This document shows positions 11,161 through 21,490 of a stretch of DNA of 64,000 bases, in pieces. This stretch comes from Vombatus ursinus (taxonomy: Eukaryota > Chordata > Mammalia > Diprotodontia > Vombatidae): positions 3,307,860 to 3,371,859 of the forward strand of contig NW_020954681.1 of NCBI RefSeq assembly GCF_900497805.2, given 5' to 3'. Under the pieces are notes generated by a model, which was not told the DNA's origin, searched no databases, and saw only the letters and a list, made by a program, of their open reading frames with translations. The position numbers and the translations under genes are program-made. Numbering within the stretch: the first letter of the stretch is position 1; each line of letters begins with the position of its first letter.

Positions 11161-13205
11161 TTATACAACACTTTTTATACGTAAGCAATTATAAGTATAT
11201 ACTGAAGTATAATGATAAGTACAAGTATATAAGTATAAGTTTGTTACTTACATAATAGACTCAGAGACAGACACTAATACTTGTAGGATCTCTTATGGTA
11301 CCACTGTCAATACTCACTCTGATGACATAGATCCCAACCTTGCAGTGATTTTGTATTATGAGTTGCTGTGGTCAAAAAATAGATGATTTCTGACTTGACC
11401 TGACCTCACCCCTTACCAACAGTCAATCTAAAAATGAGCTTCTCTCTGTATTTAGCCAAATTGATCTTCAGGATATAGACATGCTGCCAATTGCCAGGCC
11501 TAGAGATTTCTTGGACCCAGCCTCCTGGATAAAGGAGTGGCAGTTTGCTGCATAATACAATGATCCTGGAGAATTCTGAGACTCTATCTTTTAGAGAGAG
11601 TACAGGGGAATGCCTGGATAGAACCAGGATCTTCAGGGAAAGAAGAATGCGCATATAGCCCCAGAGGAAGAGAAGCAGTGAGGGACTGGGCCACAACACA
11701 GAGAGGCAAAAATCTGGACTCTGTCCTCCATTACTATAGAGAATTATTTAGATGATGCAGTTTAAATAGGAAAAGAGTGGCCTCTTTAGCTACCCTAAGT
11801 TCATTTCCCTCTTTGGGGGGAGTTCAAAACAAGGGGTAGCACTATGAGTGCAGATGACTATATAGGTTCCCAGAGGGAGGAAACAATATACATTAACTGT
11901 TCAGGGGATGCAATGAGTTCTTTATGCTGCTTTTCATTTCATGTAGAATGAAAGAAAGACTATCTTGTATCTGATATGCATTGTTACCTGTGGTACTTGC
12001 ACAGGAATGAAGGACCGTTTTATTCATGTCTGTGGAGATCTAGACATAAGCGATATTCTGAGGTTCCCAGAGAAAACTCTAAGATGGTACAAAACAAGCC
12101 AGGGAGGCCCCCAATATTTAAAGTGGTCACAGTCAAAATAGAGCTTGTGATTCCAGGGCATTGGCTATATAAAACTTAAATTCTGTGAAGTGAGTTACTC
12201 AAGGTCACCTTACCAGTTAATGACAGAGTTTTCAAGACTAGAAGCCAGATACACTGACCTCTCAGGCTCAATTTTTTCTCTCTAACATTCTCCATGTCTC
12301 TGTCTCTATCTGGTCCCAAATATCATTTGCTTCAAGGAATACATAAGTCTATGCTGGTGTCTCCCTTTTCTGCCCTCCCCACTGAGCTGACAAAGGGAAT
12401 GGTGGTTGCCTAAGGGCAGGCAGCCTTTCCTGGGGCTAAGCTGATAACTAGCAGAAGCTGGCCAGAGCCTCAGAAAAGGGAATGGCCTCCAAAAAGAAGA
12501 AATCCCAGATCTGGACTGGATCCTGAGAGCTGTGATCCATTGTGGAATGAGCCCTTGAGAAAAGGAGAAGTTTGGTGGTATTTTTTCTTCCCTTTGTCTT
12601 GTCAACAGAGATTACAAGAGAAAACAAAGTCCTCTTAAGGCTTTTGTCATCTCCTTGCTTTGGGGGACTATATAAAAAAGATATCCGTGTTGTAGAACTA
12701 GACAGTAAGAGCAAAGGAATAAGAGGGAATGGCAGGGAGTGAGCCAACCCCCAGAGTGGTCAGCAGAGAGGAGTCATCAGGTTTAAGATGGGGATCCGAG
12801 GGACAGTTATGCTGGGATCCTTTAGATTAATGGGGGAATCAGTCCAAGTTAACTCTTTTGCATTCCTCTCCTTCCATTAAAAGCCATTATTTTGTAATTT
12901 GGGGAAAAACAAAACATGTTTTCAAATGAGGAACTGGTGTTAGGTACTGTGCAGAAATTTCCCAATGTTTCGTAGAGAGGAAAAACCAAGAAAAATGAAG
13001 ACAAGAAGTATGGAGTTAGGCCCTTCATGCCATGAGTCTCTGACAAAAGGGTTTGAAGATACTAGGATGAAGTATCAACTCATCTCTTTGGCACCAAAAG
13101 CCTTTTAGGGTCAGCTCTTCCTGTCTTTCCAGACTCATTTCATCATAATCCCCCTTCATGCACTTGAGCCAAAAGGGCCTACTTTCTGTATGTGACACTC
13201 CATCT
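11161..13205. other. Unassigned sequence
   Basis: I find no credible gene. Open frames on the - strand at 11406-11699 and 12306-12747 (97-99 codons) overlap one another in different frames and have no domain or paralogue that I know. A short reversed MIR piece (12185-12265) is possible. The rest may be unique. Confidence 0.3.
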
Positions 13206-13320
13206 TCCACCTGTGTGACTACAAAGGCTGTCCCTCATGCCTAGAATGTATTTCCTCTACATGACTATCTCTGGGGTCAATCCCTAGCATCCTTTAAAAT
13301 CTGACTGTTCTTCTTAGTTT
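13206..13320 (+). mobile_element. L2 LINE 3' fragment
   Basis: GGCTGTCCCTCATGCCTAGA and CCTTTAAAATCTGACTGTTC match the segment of L2 just after ORF2. It lies directly ahead of a second L2 piece from further 5' in the element, so it belongs to a separate or rearranged copy. Confidence 0.55.
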
Positions 13321-13324
13321 CCTG

Positions 13325-14212
13325 AGCTGGGTCTTCATCTAGGTCAATCCTGCTAACTATATAGATGTCCTCCAAGGTCCTATCCTGGGCTATGTTTTCT
13401 TCTCCCTCTATACTATTTCACTGGATGATCTCATCAGCTCCCATGGATTCAATAACATCTCTGTGCTTATGACTCTCAAATCCTTTTATCCAGCCCTAAC
13501 CTCTCTCCTGACCTCCATTCTCACATCTCCAACTGCCTATTAGACATCTAAAACTGGATGTCCCATAGACATCCTACATTTAACATGTCCAAAAGGAACT
13601 CATTATCTGTACCCCCTCAACTCTGCCCTAATCCAAATTTCCCTATTACTGTCAAGAACACCACCATCCTTGCAGACATCCAGGCTCCCAACCTTGGTAT
13701 CATCCTCAACTCCTCACCCTCTCCCAGCACGCATATCCAAATAGTTTCCATCTCCCATATATTTTCCCTTTGTAACATCTCTCATGTACGCTCCCTTCCA
13801 TCCTGTGACTCTACCACCATTCTTGTGCAGGGCAGTAGTAAACACACCTAAACTATTCCAACAGTCTTTTGGTTGGTCTCCTTGTCTCAAGCCTCTCCCC
13901 AGTCTATTCCATCCTTCATTCAACTACCAAAGTAATCTTACTGAAGTATAGGCCTGACCATGTCACCCTGCTATCCAATAAATTCCAGTAGCTCCTTGTT
14001 ACCTCTGGGATCAAATATAAAATCCTTTGTTTAGCTTTTAATGCCCTTTATAATATAGCTCCTTGCAACTTTCCCTGTCTTCTTATACTTTTCTTCCTTC
14101 CACAGACTCTATGATCCAGTAACACTGGCCTCCTTGGTACATCTTACACAAGACACGCTATCACCCACTCAACTCCAAACATTCTCACCGACTGTCTTCT
14201 TTCCCTTCCCGT
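13325..14212 (+). mobile_element. L2 LINE reverse-transcriptase region
   Basis: Reading frames here give broken L2 RT motifs, such as DVLQGPILGY (from the family's GVPQGSVLGP) and DDLISSHGF. The DNA then follows the known L2 order: TCCAACTGCCTATTAGACATC, CAACATGTCCAAAAGGAACT, CTTGGTATCATCCTCAACTC, TGACCATGTCACCCTGCTAT and CCAGTAACACTGGCCTCCTT. It stops at 14212, where an L2 in the other orientation begins. Several frame breaks show that it is a fossil. Confidence 0.8.
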
Positions 14213-15410
14213 CAACCAATAAACATTTATTAATCACCTACTATGTGCCAGGTGCTGTGATAAATGCTTGGGATACAAAGAAAGGCAAAGGACAGTTCCT
14301 ATCATAGGAGCTCACAGTCTAACAGAGGAGACAACATGCAAACAATATGTATAAACAAGATCTATACAGGATAAACTGGAGTTCATCAATGGGGGAGGGA
14401 CTAGCATTGGGGACTATTAGAAAAGGTTTCCTGTTGAAGGTCAGATTTTAGATGAAACTTGAGGGAAGCCAGGAGGCACAAGTGAGGAGGGAGAGAGTTC
14501 TAGGCAAAGGAGACAGCCAATAAAAACGACTGGTGTTGGGAGATGGAGGGTCTTGTTCAAGAAACAATAGAGGCCAATGTTACTAGATGGAAGGGTATAT
14601 GGGGGGATGAGGTGCAAAAAGACTGGAAATGTGGGGGCAGTTCATAAAAAGCTTTGGATGCCAAATAGAGGACTTTATATTTTGTCCTGAAGGTGAAAGG
14701 AAGACAATGCAGTTTATGGAAGAGGGGAGCGACATGGTCAAGTTTGTACTTTAGGAAGGTAAATTTGACAGATAGGTGGTGGATGGAATTAAGCAAGAAG
14801 AGACTTGGGGCAGGGATACTAATTGGCAGGCTATTGCAGTAATCTAGGCATGAGGTGATAAGGCCCCGCACCAGGGCGTTGGCAACATCAGATGAGAGAA
14901 GGGTGATGCGGACAAATGGAATGAAGGTAAAATCAATAGGTCTTTGAATGAATCTCAGAGGAGGACAGCTTACTGAGTGATGGTAGTAGAAGGAAAGAGA
15001 CCAGAAGTATCAGTGAGGAGCAAGGAATATTCCAAGTCCCCCACCTCAAACAGTAGTTGAGGGGAATGAGTGAAAGCGCAATCAGTGGTAGACAGGGGAG
15101 CCAGGAAGGCTGCATTATCAGGAGAGAGGCAGCTCCCAGTGAAAACCATAAAATAAAAAGAGTGGAAAAGGAAAAGATTTAAGAGGGAAGCACAGTTTTT
15201 ACCAATGGAACAAGCATTGCAGAGAGTACCATGGAAGGGGTGGGTAGCTTTAGAGTATGACACTGAGGGGGCAAGGTTGAGGGGGCTGAGAATAAGGAAG
15301 CAGGTAATGGGAGATGGAATATGGGCTCTGTATGATGACAGCCAGGAGTTCAGAATCAATGGAACAGGGAAAGGATGAGCATGTAGAAGTTTATTAATCA
15401 ATGACAAATG
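14213..15410 (-). mobile_element. L2 LINE, 3' part, opposite orientation
   Basis: It begins with the reversed L2 tail (AATAAACATTTATTAATCAC, then CTACTATGTGCCAGGTGCTG). The - strand at 14557-14871 reads ITSCLDYCNSLPISIP and LDHVAPLFHKLHCLPFTFR, matching the L2 ORF2 C-terminal region. It was probably inserted into the + strand L2 at 13325-14212, whose tail may resume at 15820. Confidence 0.8.
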
Positions 15411-15563
15411 AGTTTAGGAGAGTTATTAACATCACTAGAGATTCAACTGTAGTTTCCAGTCCTCTCAGGGTGTTAGGCAGGTCAGGTAAGGAGACCAGTC
15501 AAGAAAACTGATGGAAAGACTTTTCTCTACTATCCCTGCAGGGAAGCCAGGTGGGGAGATAGG

Positions 15564-15655
15564 CAAATAAATACAGAACCACAGTTTTTCACTGGCAACA
15601 CTAAGTGGGAGACTATGGGCAAGTCATTGAAATCCTCTGTCTCAGTTTCCTCATC
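15564..15655 (+). repeat. 92-bp locally duplicated segment (acceptor copy)
   Basis: This segment is a direct copy of 17143-17234 (offset 1579) with 2 mismatches. The copy at 17.1 kb continues as a normal MIR (CTCATCTATAAAATTAG) while this one breaks into unrelated sequence after CTCATC, so this is probably the inserted copy. Confidence 0.85.
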
Positions 15656-15819
15656 CTTCCCTTGCAGGTAGAAAGAAGATAGCCTAGAAGATCAGCAAAT
15701 GATACAATGGTATTTCTCCCTATCTGCTATGAGCAGGCTGAGGCCAGCCAAGAAGCCCAAGTACATTCTCTGTATTCCAGCAGACAAGAAGTAACCATCC
15801 CAGGGGACATGGTCTCTAC

Positions 15820-16013
15820 CTCTTGACTTATCTAGCTTCCTTTGACTCTTAGCTAAAATCCCACTTTCTGCAAAAAGCCTTTCCATGCCCCCTCATTCCT
15901 ATTATTGTGTGTGTGTGTGTATCTTGTTTCTACATAGTTTGTGAGCTACTTGAAAACAAAAATTGCTTTTGCCTTTCTTTGTGCCCCCAGCACCTAGCAT
16001 AGTAACTGACAAA
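15820..16013 (+). mobile_element. L2 LINE 3' tail, left part
   Basis: It contains GCTAAAATCCCACTTTCTGC, TTTGCCTTTCTTTGTGCCCC and CAGCACCTAGCATAGTAACT, the L2 3' end. It is split by the Mar-1 at 16014-16273 and resumes at 16274. Confidence 0.8.
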
Positions 16014-16273
16014 TTGTTGTTGTTGTTCAGTCATTTTTCAGTTGTGTCTGACTCTTCATGACCCCATTTGGGATTTTCTTGGCAGAGATACTGACTTGCC
16101 ATTTCCTTCTCCAGTTTATTTTACAGATAAAGAAACTAAGGCAAACAGGGTTAAGTGACTTGCCCAGGGCCACATGTATAGTAATTGTCTGAGGCCAGAA
16201 CTGAACTCAGGAAGAAGAGTCTTCCTGATACAAGCCCCCGACCTTATCCACTGCAGTGCCACCTAGCTGCCCA
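16014..16273 (-). mobile_element. Mar-1 CORE-SINE nested in an L2 tail
   Basis: It starts with (TTG)n and TTCAGTTGTGTCTGACTC, and ends with GCCACCTAGCTGCCC. The flanking duplication TAACTGACAAA / TAACTGCCAAA (16003 and 16274) marks the insertion. It is the best-preserved of the three Mar-1 copies. Confidence 0.9.
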
Positions 16274-16312
16274 TAACTGCCAAAGAGTAGGTACTAAATG
16301 CTTATTGACTTC
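16274..16312 (+). mobile_element. L2 LINE 3' tail, right part
   Basis: AGTAGGTACTAAATGCTTAT followed by TGACT completes the L2 tail interrupted by Mar-1. Confidence 0.7.
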
Positions 16313-16379
16313 AAGCTTAGGTGCTTCAAGCTCCTACAAGAGGCCTTTACCTGTTCTTCCCCTATCTATCCCCTAGCCT

Positions 16380-16575
16380 GTCGATGCTCTATCCTCCTAC
16401 GTAATTTATTTTGTAAATACTTTTATTTGACTACTTCTGTACATGTAGTATCGCCCTAGTAGAATGTAAGTTTTTTGAGGGCAAGGACTGCTTCATTTTT
16501 GTCTTGGCATTTCAGGCATCTAGCACAGGGCCCTGTGCAAGCAAAGCACTTAGTAGAAGTCTGTCGAATCAAATT
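16380..16575 (+). mobile_element. L2 LINE 3' tail
   Basis: It shows GAATGTAAGTTTTTTGAGGG, CAAGGACTGC and CATCTAGCACAGGGCC, which is the conserved L2 end, followed by a diverged TTAGTAGAAGTCTGTCGAAT terminus. Confidence 0.7.
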
Positions 16576-17140
16576 TAGGTGGGGGTCTTGTTTTGTTTTT
16601 GTTTTTTTATTTTTTGCTTTTTTCTGTTTGACATTGAAATGGCTGATGACATACCTTTGATCAAGGCCTGGAGATAGTGGAGACACTGAAGATGTAGCCT
16701 GTGCTCAAGTTACAGCATAACTAGTTCTGGCAACTGTGATATTAAATGCATATTTTCAGAAGATATGTCTCTGAGACTAGCAATAAAGCCTTATGCTTAA
16801 AAGTTGTCCATCAAGCACTTGCATAGCAGGAAAATAAAGCAGGATGACCACCCTGCTGTATGTAAATGGCTGTCTTTAGCAGTGGGCCCCTAAGTGGCAC
16901 ATTTGTTCTGCTCCAACTCAGGTATCTGCATGGTGATACACAATAAACAAGTAGTAGCCTGATTAACTTTTCAAGCAAGGCCCTGCAGACCAGAGAGAAT
17001 TAGCCCCAACAGTACTGGTTTGTGAAGCATACCATCCATTTCCTTTTATGACAAGCATGTGATAGATGGGGGTCTCATAATGAGCACAGGTGAGGTTAGG
17101 GTGTATATCACATTAGAGGCTTCTTTCAGAGTGAGAGGAA
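16576..17140. other. Unassigned sequence
   Basis: It includes a T-rich stretch at 16585-16627. No repeat or exon is recognised in the rest. Confidence 0.3.
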
Positions 17141-17142
17141 AA

Positions 17143-17300
17143 CAAATAAATACAGAACCACAGTTTTTCACTGGCAACACTAAGTGGGAGACTATGGGCC
17201 AGTCATTGAAATCCTCTGTCTCAGTTTTCTCATCTATAAAATTAGCAGGGCTCTTGGAGAAAAGGCACCTTAAAATGATAATGAGCCACCTAAATGCGAT
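17143..17300 (+). repeat. Donor of the 92-bp duplication, with MIR 3' part
   Basis: 17143-17234 is the near-identical partner of 15564-15655. From about 17195 on it reads as a MIR (CAGTCATTGAAATCCTCTGT, CTCAGTTTTCTCATCTATAA), and it carries on smoothly past the end of the copied block. Confidence 0.75.
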
Positions 17301-17324
17301 TTTAAAAAATGGTAGAACGATATA

Positions 17325-17590
17325 GCAGAAAGAAAAGAGGGCTTGGCATCAGAAGACCTGGATTTTAACTGCCACTCCCCCCATTACACAGATGAAAAAA
17401 GTGAGGCCCAAGGGCATTAAATGACTTGTTCATGGTAGCGCATATAGTAAATATCAGAGGTGGCAATAGAATCCAGAGCCTGTTTCAGCAAAAGGAATTT
17501 TCCATCCCCCATCTCTTCCCTGAGAGGCAGTTATAGAGCCTCAGAATTGGAGGTAGGTAGTCCTGAGTTCAAATCCTAACTCACACAGCC
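17325..17590. mobile_element. Broken MIR pieces in both orientations
   Basis: A + head (GGCATCAGAAGACCTGGATT) runs into a - strand MIR body (CATTACACAGATGAAAAAAG, then ACTTGTTCATGG). Another + box B fragment is at 17560-17580 (TGAGTTCAAATCCTAACTCA). Confidence 0.5.
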
Positions 17591-17800
17591 ACTAGAGAAA
17601 AGCAGAACAGCCAAGCTGTATATGGTTTTGAAAAAGAAGAGAAGAGCAGAGATAATAACATCATTGGATGAGAAAGAAAGGGAGCAGTGTCAAGAGAAGG
17701 CAGAAGCCCCCACCAAGTATCTCCAGGAAAGGCAGATGACTGGATCCTAGATATGATTCTCCTCAATTAGTTTTTCAGTTCTTCCCCTCAGCCTCTAAGG

Positions 17801-17947
17801 CAAGGATGGGCAACCTGTGGCCTTGGCCTCCAGACCACATATGGCCCTCTAGGTCCTCAAGTTCAAAGTTTGGATTCAGTCAAAGGACCTCACTTGGAGA
17901 CCTAGAGGACCACATGTAGCCTCAAGGCCAAAGGTTCCCTACCCTTG
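17801..17947. mobile_element. hAT-type MITE, 147 bp, with long inverted repeats
   Basis: The ends are CAAGGATGGGCAACCTGTGG and, reversed, CAAGGGTAGGGAACCTTTGG. Inverted similarity runs over about 55 bp on each side, so almost the whole element can fold. The flanks CTCTAAGG / CCCTAACG agree at 6 of 8 positions, as expected for the 8-bp hAT target duplication. There is no transposase; the element is non-autonomous. Confidence 0.8.
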
Positions 17948-17969
17948 CCCTAACGCTTAGAACTTATGT

Positions 17970-18355
17970 CTTCTGTATTCTATGCTCAGCCAGATCAGGG
18001 CAGCACGAATTTCTCTCCTTTTTTTCCTAGGAAGGAGTCAACTGTGAATTAAAAGCATCCTGTCCTGTTCATGCCAGAGCTACAGTATCTCCCCAATTTT
18101 GTCACTGTGGACGTTTCTGAATCAAGGAGATCCTGCCCTGTTCATAAATAGAAAGCTTCCCCCTTCAATCTGGTCAACTTGAAACACTGCTGACTTTTTT
18201 TGGTCTAAGACCTGCTGTTCTGGCTAAAGCTAGGGAGAAGGGGAAAGCATCATACAGCATGCTCTCCCCCCTCCCACCATTGACCATACCAACAAGCTAG
18301 AAGGTAATTAGGTATCAACTATTACAGTAATGCTAAGAATGAATAACTAAGCAGG
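17970..18355 (+). repeat. Unclassified interspersed repeat, copy 1
   Basis: This stretch shares its order of blocks with 29840-30290: ...CTGTTCATAAATAGAAAGC, TCTGGTCAACTTGAAACA, CTAAAGCTAGGG and GCAGGCAGGTTCCTAAAT. The family is not one I can name; an LTR fossil is possible. Confidence 0.5.
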
Positions 18356-18357
18356 CA

Positions 18358-18475
18358 GGTTCCTAAATAGATTGCAACCTCTTCGAGGGCAGACTTTCCT
18401 TTTTATCACCAGAATCTAGTACAGTTTGTCCTACATGTTAGGTGCCTATTGTTTGCTGAATAAAATTGAAATGGG
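18358..18475 (+). mobile_element. L2 LINE 3' tail, diverged
   Basis: ATTGCAACCTCTTCGAGGGC and ATGTTAGGTGCCTATTGTTT follow the L2 tail order. Confidence 0.6.
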
Positions 18476-18479
18476 TTGG

Positions 18480-18491
18480 GCCCCCTGGTGG
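18480..18491 (-). promoter_or_regulatory. CTCF-core-like motif
   Basis: The - strand reads CCACCAGGGGGC, an exact fit to the central CTCF consensus, within CTCCACCAGGGGGCCCA. It lies just outside a diverged L2 tail. Occupancy cannot be judged from sequence. Confidence 0.45.
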
Positions 18492-18499
18492 AGGGGAAG

Positions 18500-19340
18500 A
18501 AATAGTCCTTATGAAAGTATCCCTTTCAGCTCCAAGTCCATGACTCCAAGACCATCTATCTCACCAAACTTTTTTTGCATTTTAAAACTGACACTATACT
18601 ATCCAAGGGACAGAAAGCTTGAGCAAAGTGACCGTCATTCAGTTATGGACCATTCATGTCCTATTGATCTGAAATAATTTTAAGGTTGTCTGGCAAGATC
18701 AAGTTAACAAAGCCCTAAGTGTTGTCTTTGTTGAAAGCTTTAATTGAGTAGAAGGGAAAAAAAAAACAAATCAAAAAACAAAGCAGCATGACCCTGAGCC
18801 ACGTATCCAGATTCTCCATGACAATAATAAAGGAAAAACAAGATATGTTATCTTCTTGGTCCCAGTGTTCCACGAATGTCAGGCGATGCCACCTTCGTAG
18901 GAGGTAGCAAAGGACTATCCAGGTAACTGTTGGGAAGGTAGTCTACATAGACAGATGTGGATGGTGCTCCCATTTGGCATCAGCAATTCCAAGACCCAGA
19001 GTGCTTGGAAATTTTGGAGCCCCACATGTTAATAAAATCAATACTAAATAATTAAAATCTCAATTAAAATAAATTCATCAATGATGCCACTGTCATAAGT
19101 AATCTACTCTAAATATTGGAACACTGAGCATTTTTCATAGTCAAACGCTCTGCAGTTGCATTCCATTGTCCATGTGGAAGACCCGGTAAATGTTTCAGGA
19201 TACTCCCTCATGTATACTGAAAAGAAAACCACTCCAAAGTTCAGGTACTATTGGTAGTAGGTCAGTGACATCATACACCTTAAGATATTAGAGAATAATA
19301 GAAAAAAGGTACCTATGTAATCCCTCTAGATGAAAAGACA
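18500..19340. other. Unassigned sequence
   Basis: No repeat or exon is recognised. There are A-rich tracts near 18755-18785. Confidence 0.3.
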
Positions 19341-19344
19341 GCAC

Positions 19345-19515
19345 CCATCTCATATAGTAGAAAAAACAGACCTGGGTTCAAATCCTGGGCTTTGGTACTA
19401 GGTGACCTTGAAAAAGTCATATAATCTGTCTGGGCTTCAGTGTGCTGTTTTCTAAAAAGAGGGCATTGGCTTAGATGGTATTGAAGTTCTTCTCCAGGTC
19501 TGACATGCTATGGTA
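19345..19515 (+). mobile_element. MIR-family SINE
   Basis: CCTGGGTTCAAATCCTGGGC, CTAGGTGACCTTGAAAAAGT and CTGGGCTTCAGTGTGC are in MIR order, ending at CTTCTCCAGGTCTGACATGC. Confidence 0.7.
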
Positions 19516-19934
19516 CACCTGAATTTTGCATTTGTGTTAGTAAACTCAATAATTATGTAGGAGACTTAGTCGTTAAAAGTACAAACTTGCAGAAACTTAA
19601 TTATGTGCAGTCATCATTGGCTAAGCTGGTAAATGTTTGAGGAGTAAACTAATTACCAGAATAAAGGTATACCTGTCCAAGTAAAAAAAAAAATAAGTGG
19701 TCTGTGAAATGATTGAGAAAATTAAGAGCAAGAAAATTCCAGATTAAAAGTCCAGGGAAGGCTCTGGAGTTAGTCTCAATCAGTAAGACAGAGTGGGTCA
19801 GCAAATTTTCACTGCAAGTTTCTTTTCTAATAGGCAAGAGGGAAAAAGCAAGTATACTTAGCTGCTATTTCTTTCTATAAGATAACTGAATTGCTGGACG
19901 AAATTCAGGGTATTTCTTTCTCCACCATCAATCA
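19516..19934. other. Unassigned sequence
   Basis: AT-rich, with nothing recognised. Confidence 0.3.
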
Positions 19935-20075
19935 GTAACTTGTCATTAATTAGCTGCACGATCTTAGGCAATTCTCTTAATTTTTCTGGATTTCAGTTTC
20001 CCTCTTCGCAACCTAAAAGTGATTGATCCAGAAGCTTTCTAAGGTTGCTTCCTGTTCTGAAATTCTAAGAGCTAA
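19935..20075 (+). mobile_element. MIR-family SINE, 3' two-thirds
   Basis: CTTAGGCAATTCTCTTAATT, GGATTTCAGTTTCCCTCTTC and AGGTTGCTTCCTGTTCTGAA are diverged MIR blocks. Confidence 0.6.
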
Positions 20076-20302
20076 GGACTCTGTTGCATTTTTGTTTATG
20101 CCTCAGATAGTGTCTCAGTAAACCACAAAAACTGCTATAAATCTGGATGGCTTTCCCACTTCCCCAGCAACACAGTCCCCACAAGTCAGGGTAGGGAAAG
20201 CAAAAATATTCCCAAAGTAAACATGGAGTAAACAGAACCAAAAAGTACCTAAAGCGGCAAAGGATCAGAAGACAGGGGCATCCTTTATAGCAGCATCATA
20301 AA

Positions 20303-21490
20303 GTGTCTGTATGTACCTGTCTGTGTGTCTGTCTGTGTGTCTGTGTGTCTATGTGTCTGTCTGTGTGTCTGTGTGTTTGTCTGTTTGTCTTTGTCAGTCT
20401 GTGTGTCTGTCTGCCTGTGTGTTTGTCTGTTTGTCTTTGTCAGTCTGTCTATCTGTGTGTCTGTCTGTCTGTCTGTGTCTGTGTGTCTGTGCTTGTCTGT
20501 CTGTGTCTGTATCTATCTGTCTGTGTGTCCCTGTGTCTGCCCGTGTGTCCCTGTCTGTCTGTCTGTGTGTCCCTGTCTGTCTGTGTGTCCCTGTCTGTCT
20601 GTATGTCCCTGTGCCTGTCTGTGTGTCCATGTCTGTCGGTCCGTGTGTCTGTGTCTGTCTGTCCGTGTGTCTTGTGTCTGTCTGTCTGTGTGTGCGTGTC
20701 TGTCTCTGTGTCTGTCTTTGTCTGTCTGTCTATGTCTATCTGTGTGTCTCTCTGTATTTGTGTCTGTGTGTCTGTCTATCTCTGTGTCTTTTTCTGTCTG
20801 TGTGTCTGTCTATGTGTCTGTGTCTGTCTGTCTTTGTCTGTGTATTCTTGTCTGTGTCTGTCTGCGTGTCTGTGTGTCTCTCTGTGTGTCTGTCTGTCTG
20901 TGTGTCTGTGCTTCTGTCTGTCTTTGTCTGTGTCTGTCTGTGTGTCTTTCTGTGTCTGTGTGTCTGTGTGTCTCTCTGTGTGTATGTGTGTCTGTGTGTC
21001 TGTCTTTGTGTGTGTCTGTCTGTCTCTGTGTCTGTCTGCCTGTGTGTTCCTGCGTCTGTCTGTGTGTCCCTGTGTCTGTGNNNNNNNNNNNNNNNNNNNN
21101 NNNNNNNNNNNNNNNNNNNNNNNNNNNNNNNNNNNNNNNNNNNNNNNNNNNNNNNNNNNNNNNNNNNNNNNNNNNNNNNNTCTGTCTGTCTCCGTCTGTG
21201 TGTCCGTCTGTGTGTCTGTGTGTCTGTGTGTCCGTCTGTGTGTCTGTCTGTGTTTCTGTCTGTCTGTGTGTCTGTCTGTCTGTCTCTCTGTGTGTCTGTG
21301 TGTCTGTGTGTCTGTCTGTGTATCTGTGTGTCTGTGTGTCTGTCTGTGTGTCTGTCTGTGTGTCTGTCTGTCTTTCTCTGTCGGTGTCTGTCTGTGTGTC
21401 TGTGTGTCTGTGTGTCTGTCTGTGTGTCTGTTTTTCTGTGTGTGTGTGTCTGTCTGTGTGTCTGTATGTTTGTCTGTCTGTCTACCTGCT
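20303..21490. repeat. Long TCTG/TG tandem array
   Basis: About 1.2 kb of CTGT and TG units, almost without A on the + strand. A longer pattern is visible at 20530-20620, where a block of the form CTGTCTGTCTGTGTGTCC recurs. Interruptions (CCC, CGG, TTT) are more common in the left half; the right half is purer. The array holds an assembly gap, so its true length is unknown. Open frames through it are artefacts of the repeat. Confidence 0.97.
21081..21180. other. Assembly gap of exactly 100 N
   Basis: A run of 100 N lies inside the TCTG array. The round number suggests a placeholder for a gap of unknown size. Confidence 0.99.

Noticed and set aside
12306-12747. Two overlapping 99-codon frames on the - strand
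   Set aside because: They overlap in different frames, with no signal, domain or splice sites.
14970-15407. 145-codon frame on the - strand
   Set aside because: It lies within the reversed L2 and its residues do not follow the L2 frame throughout; a chance open stretch in a decayed LINE.
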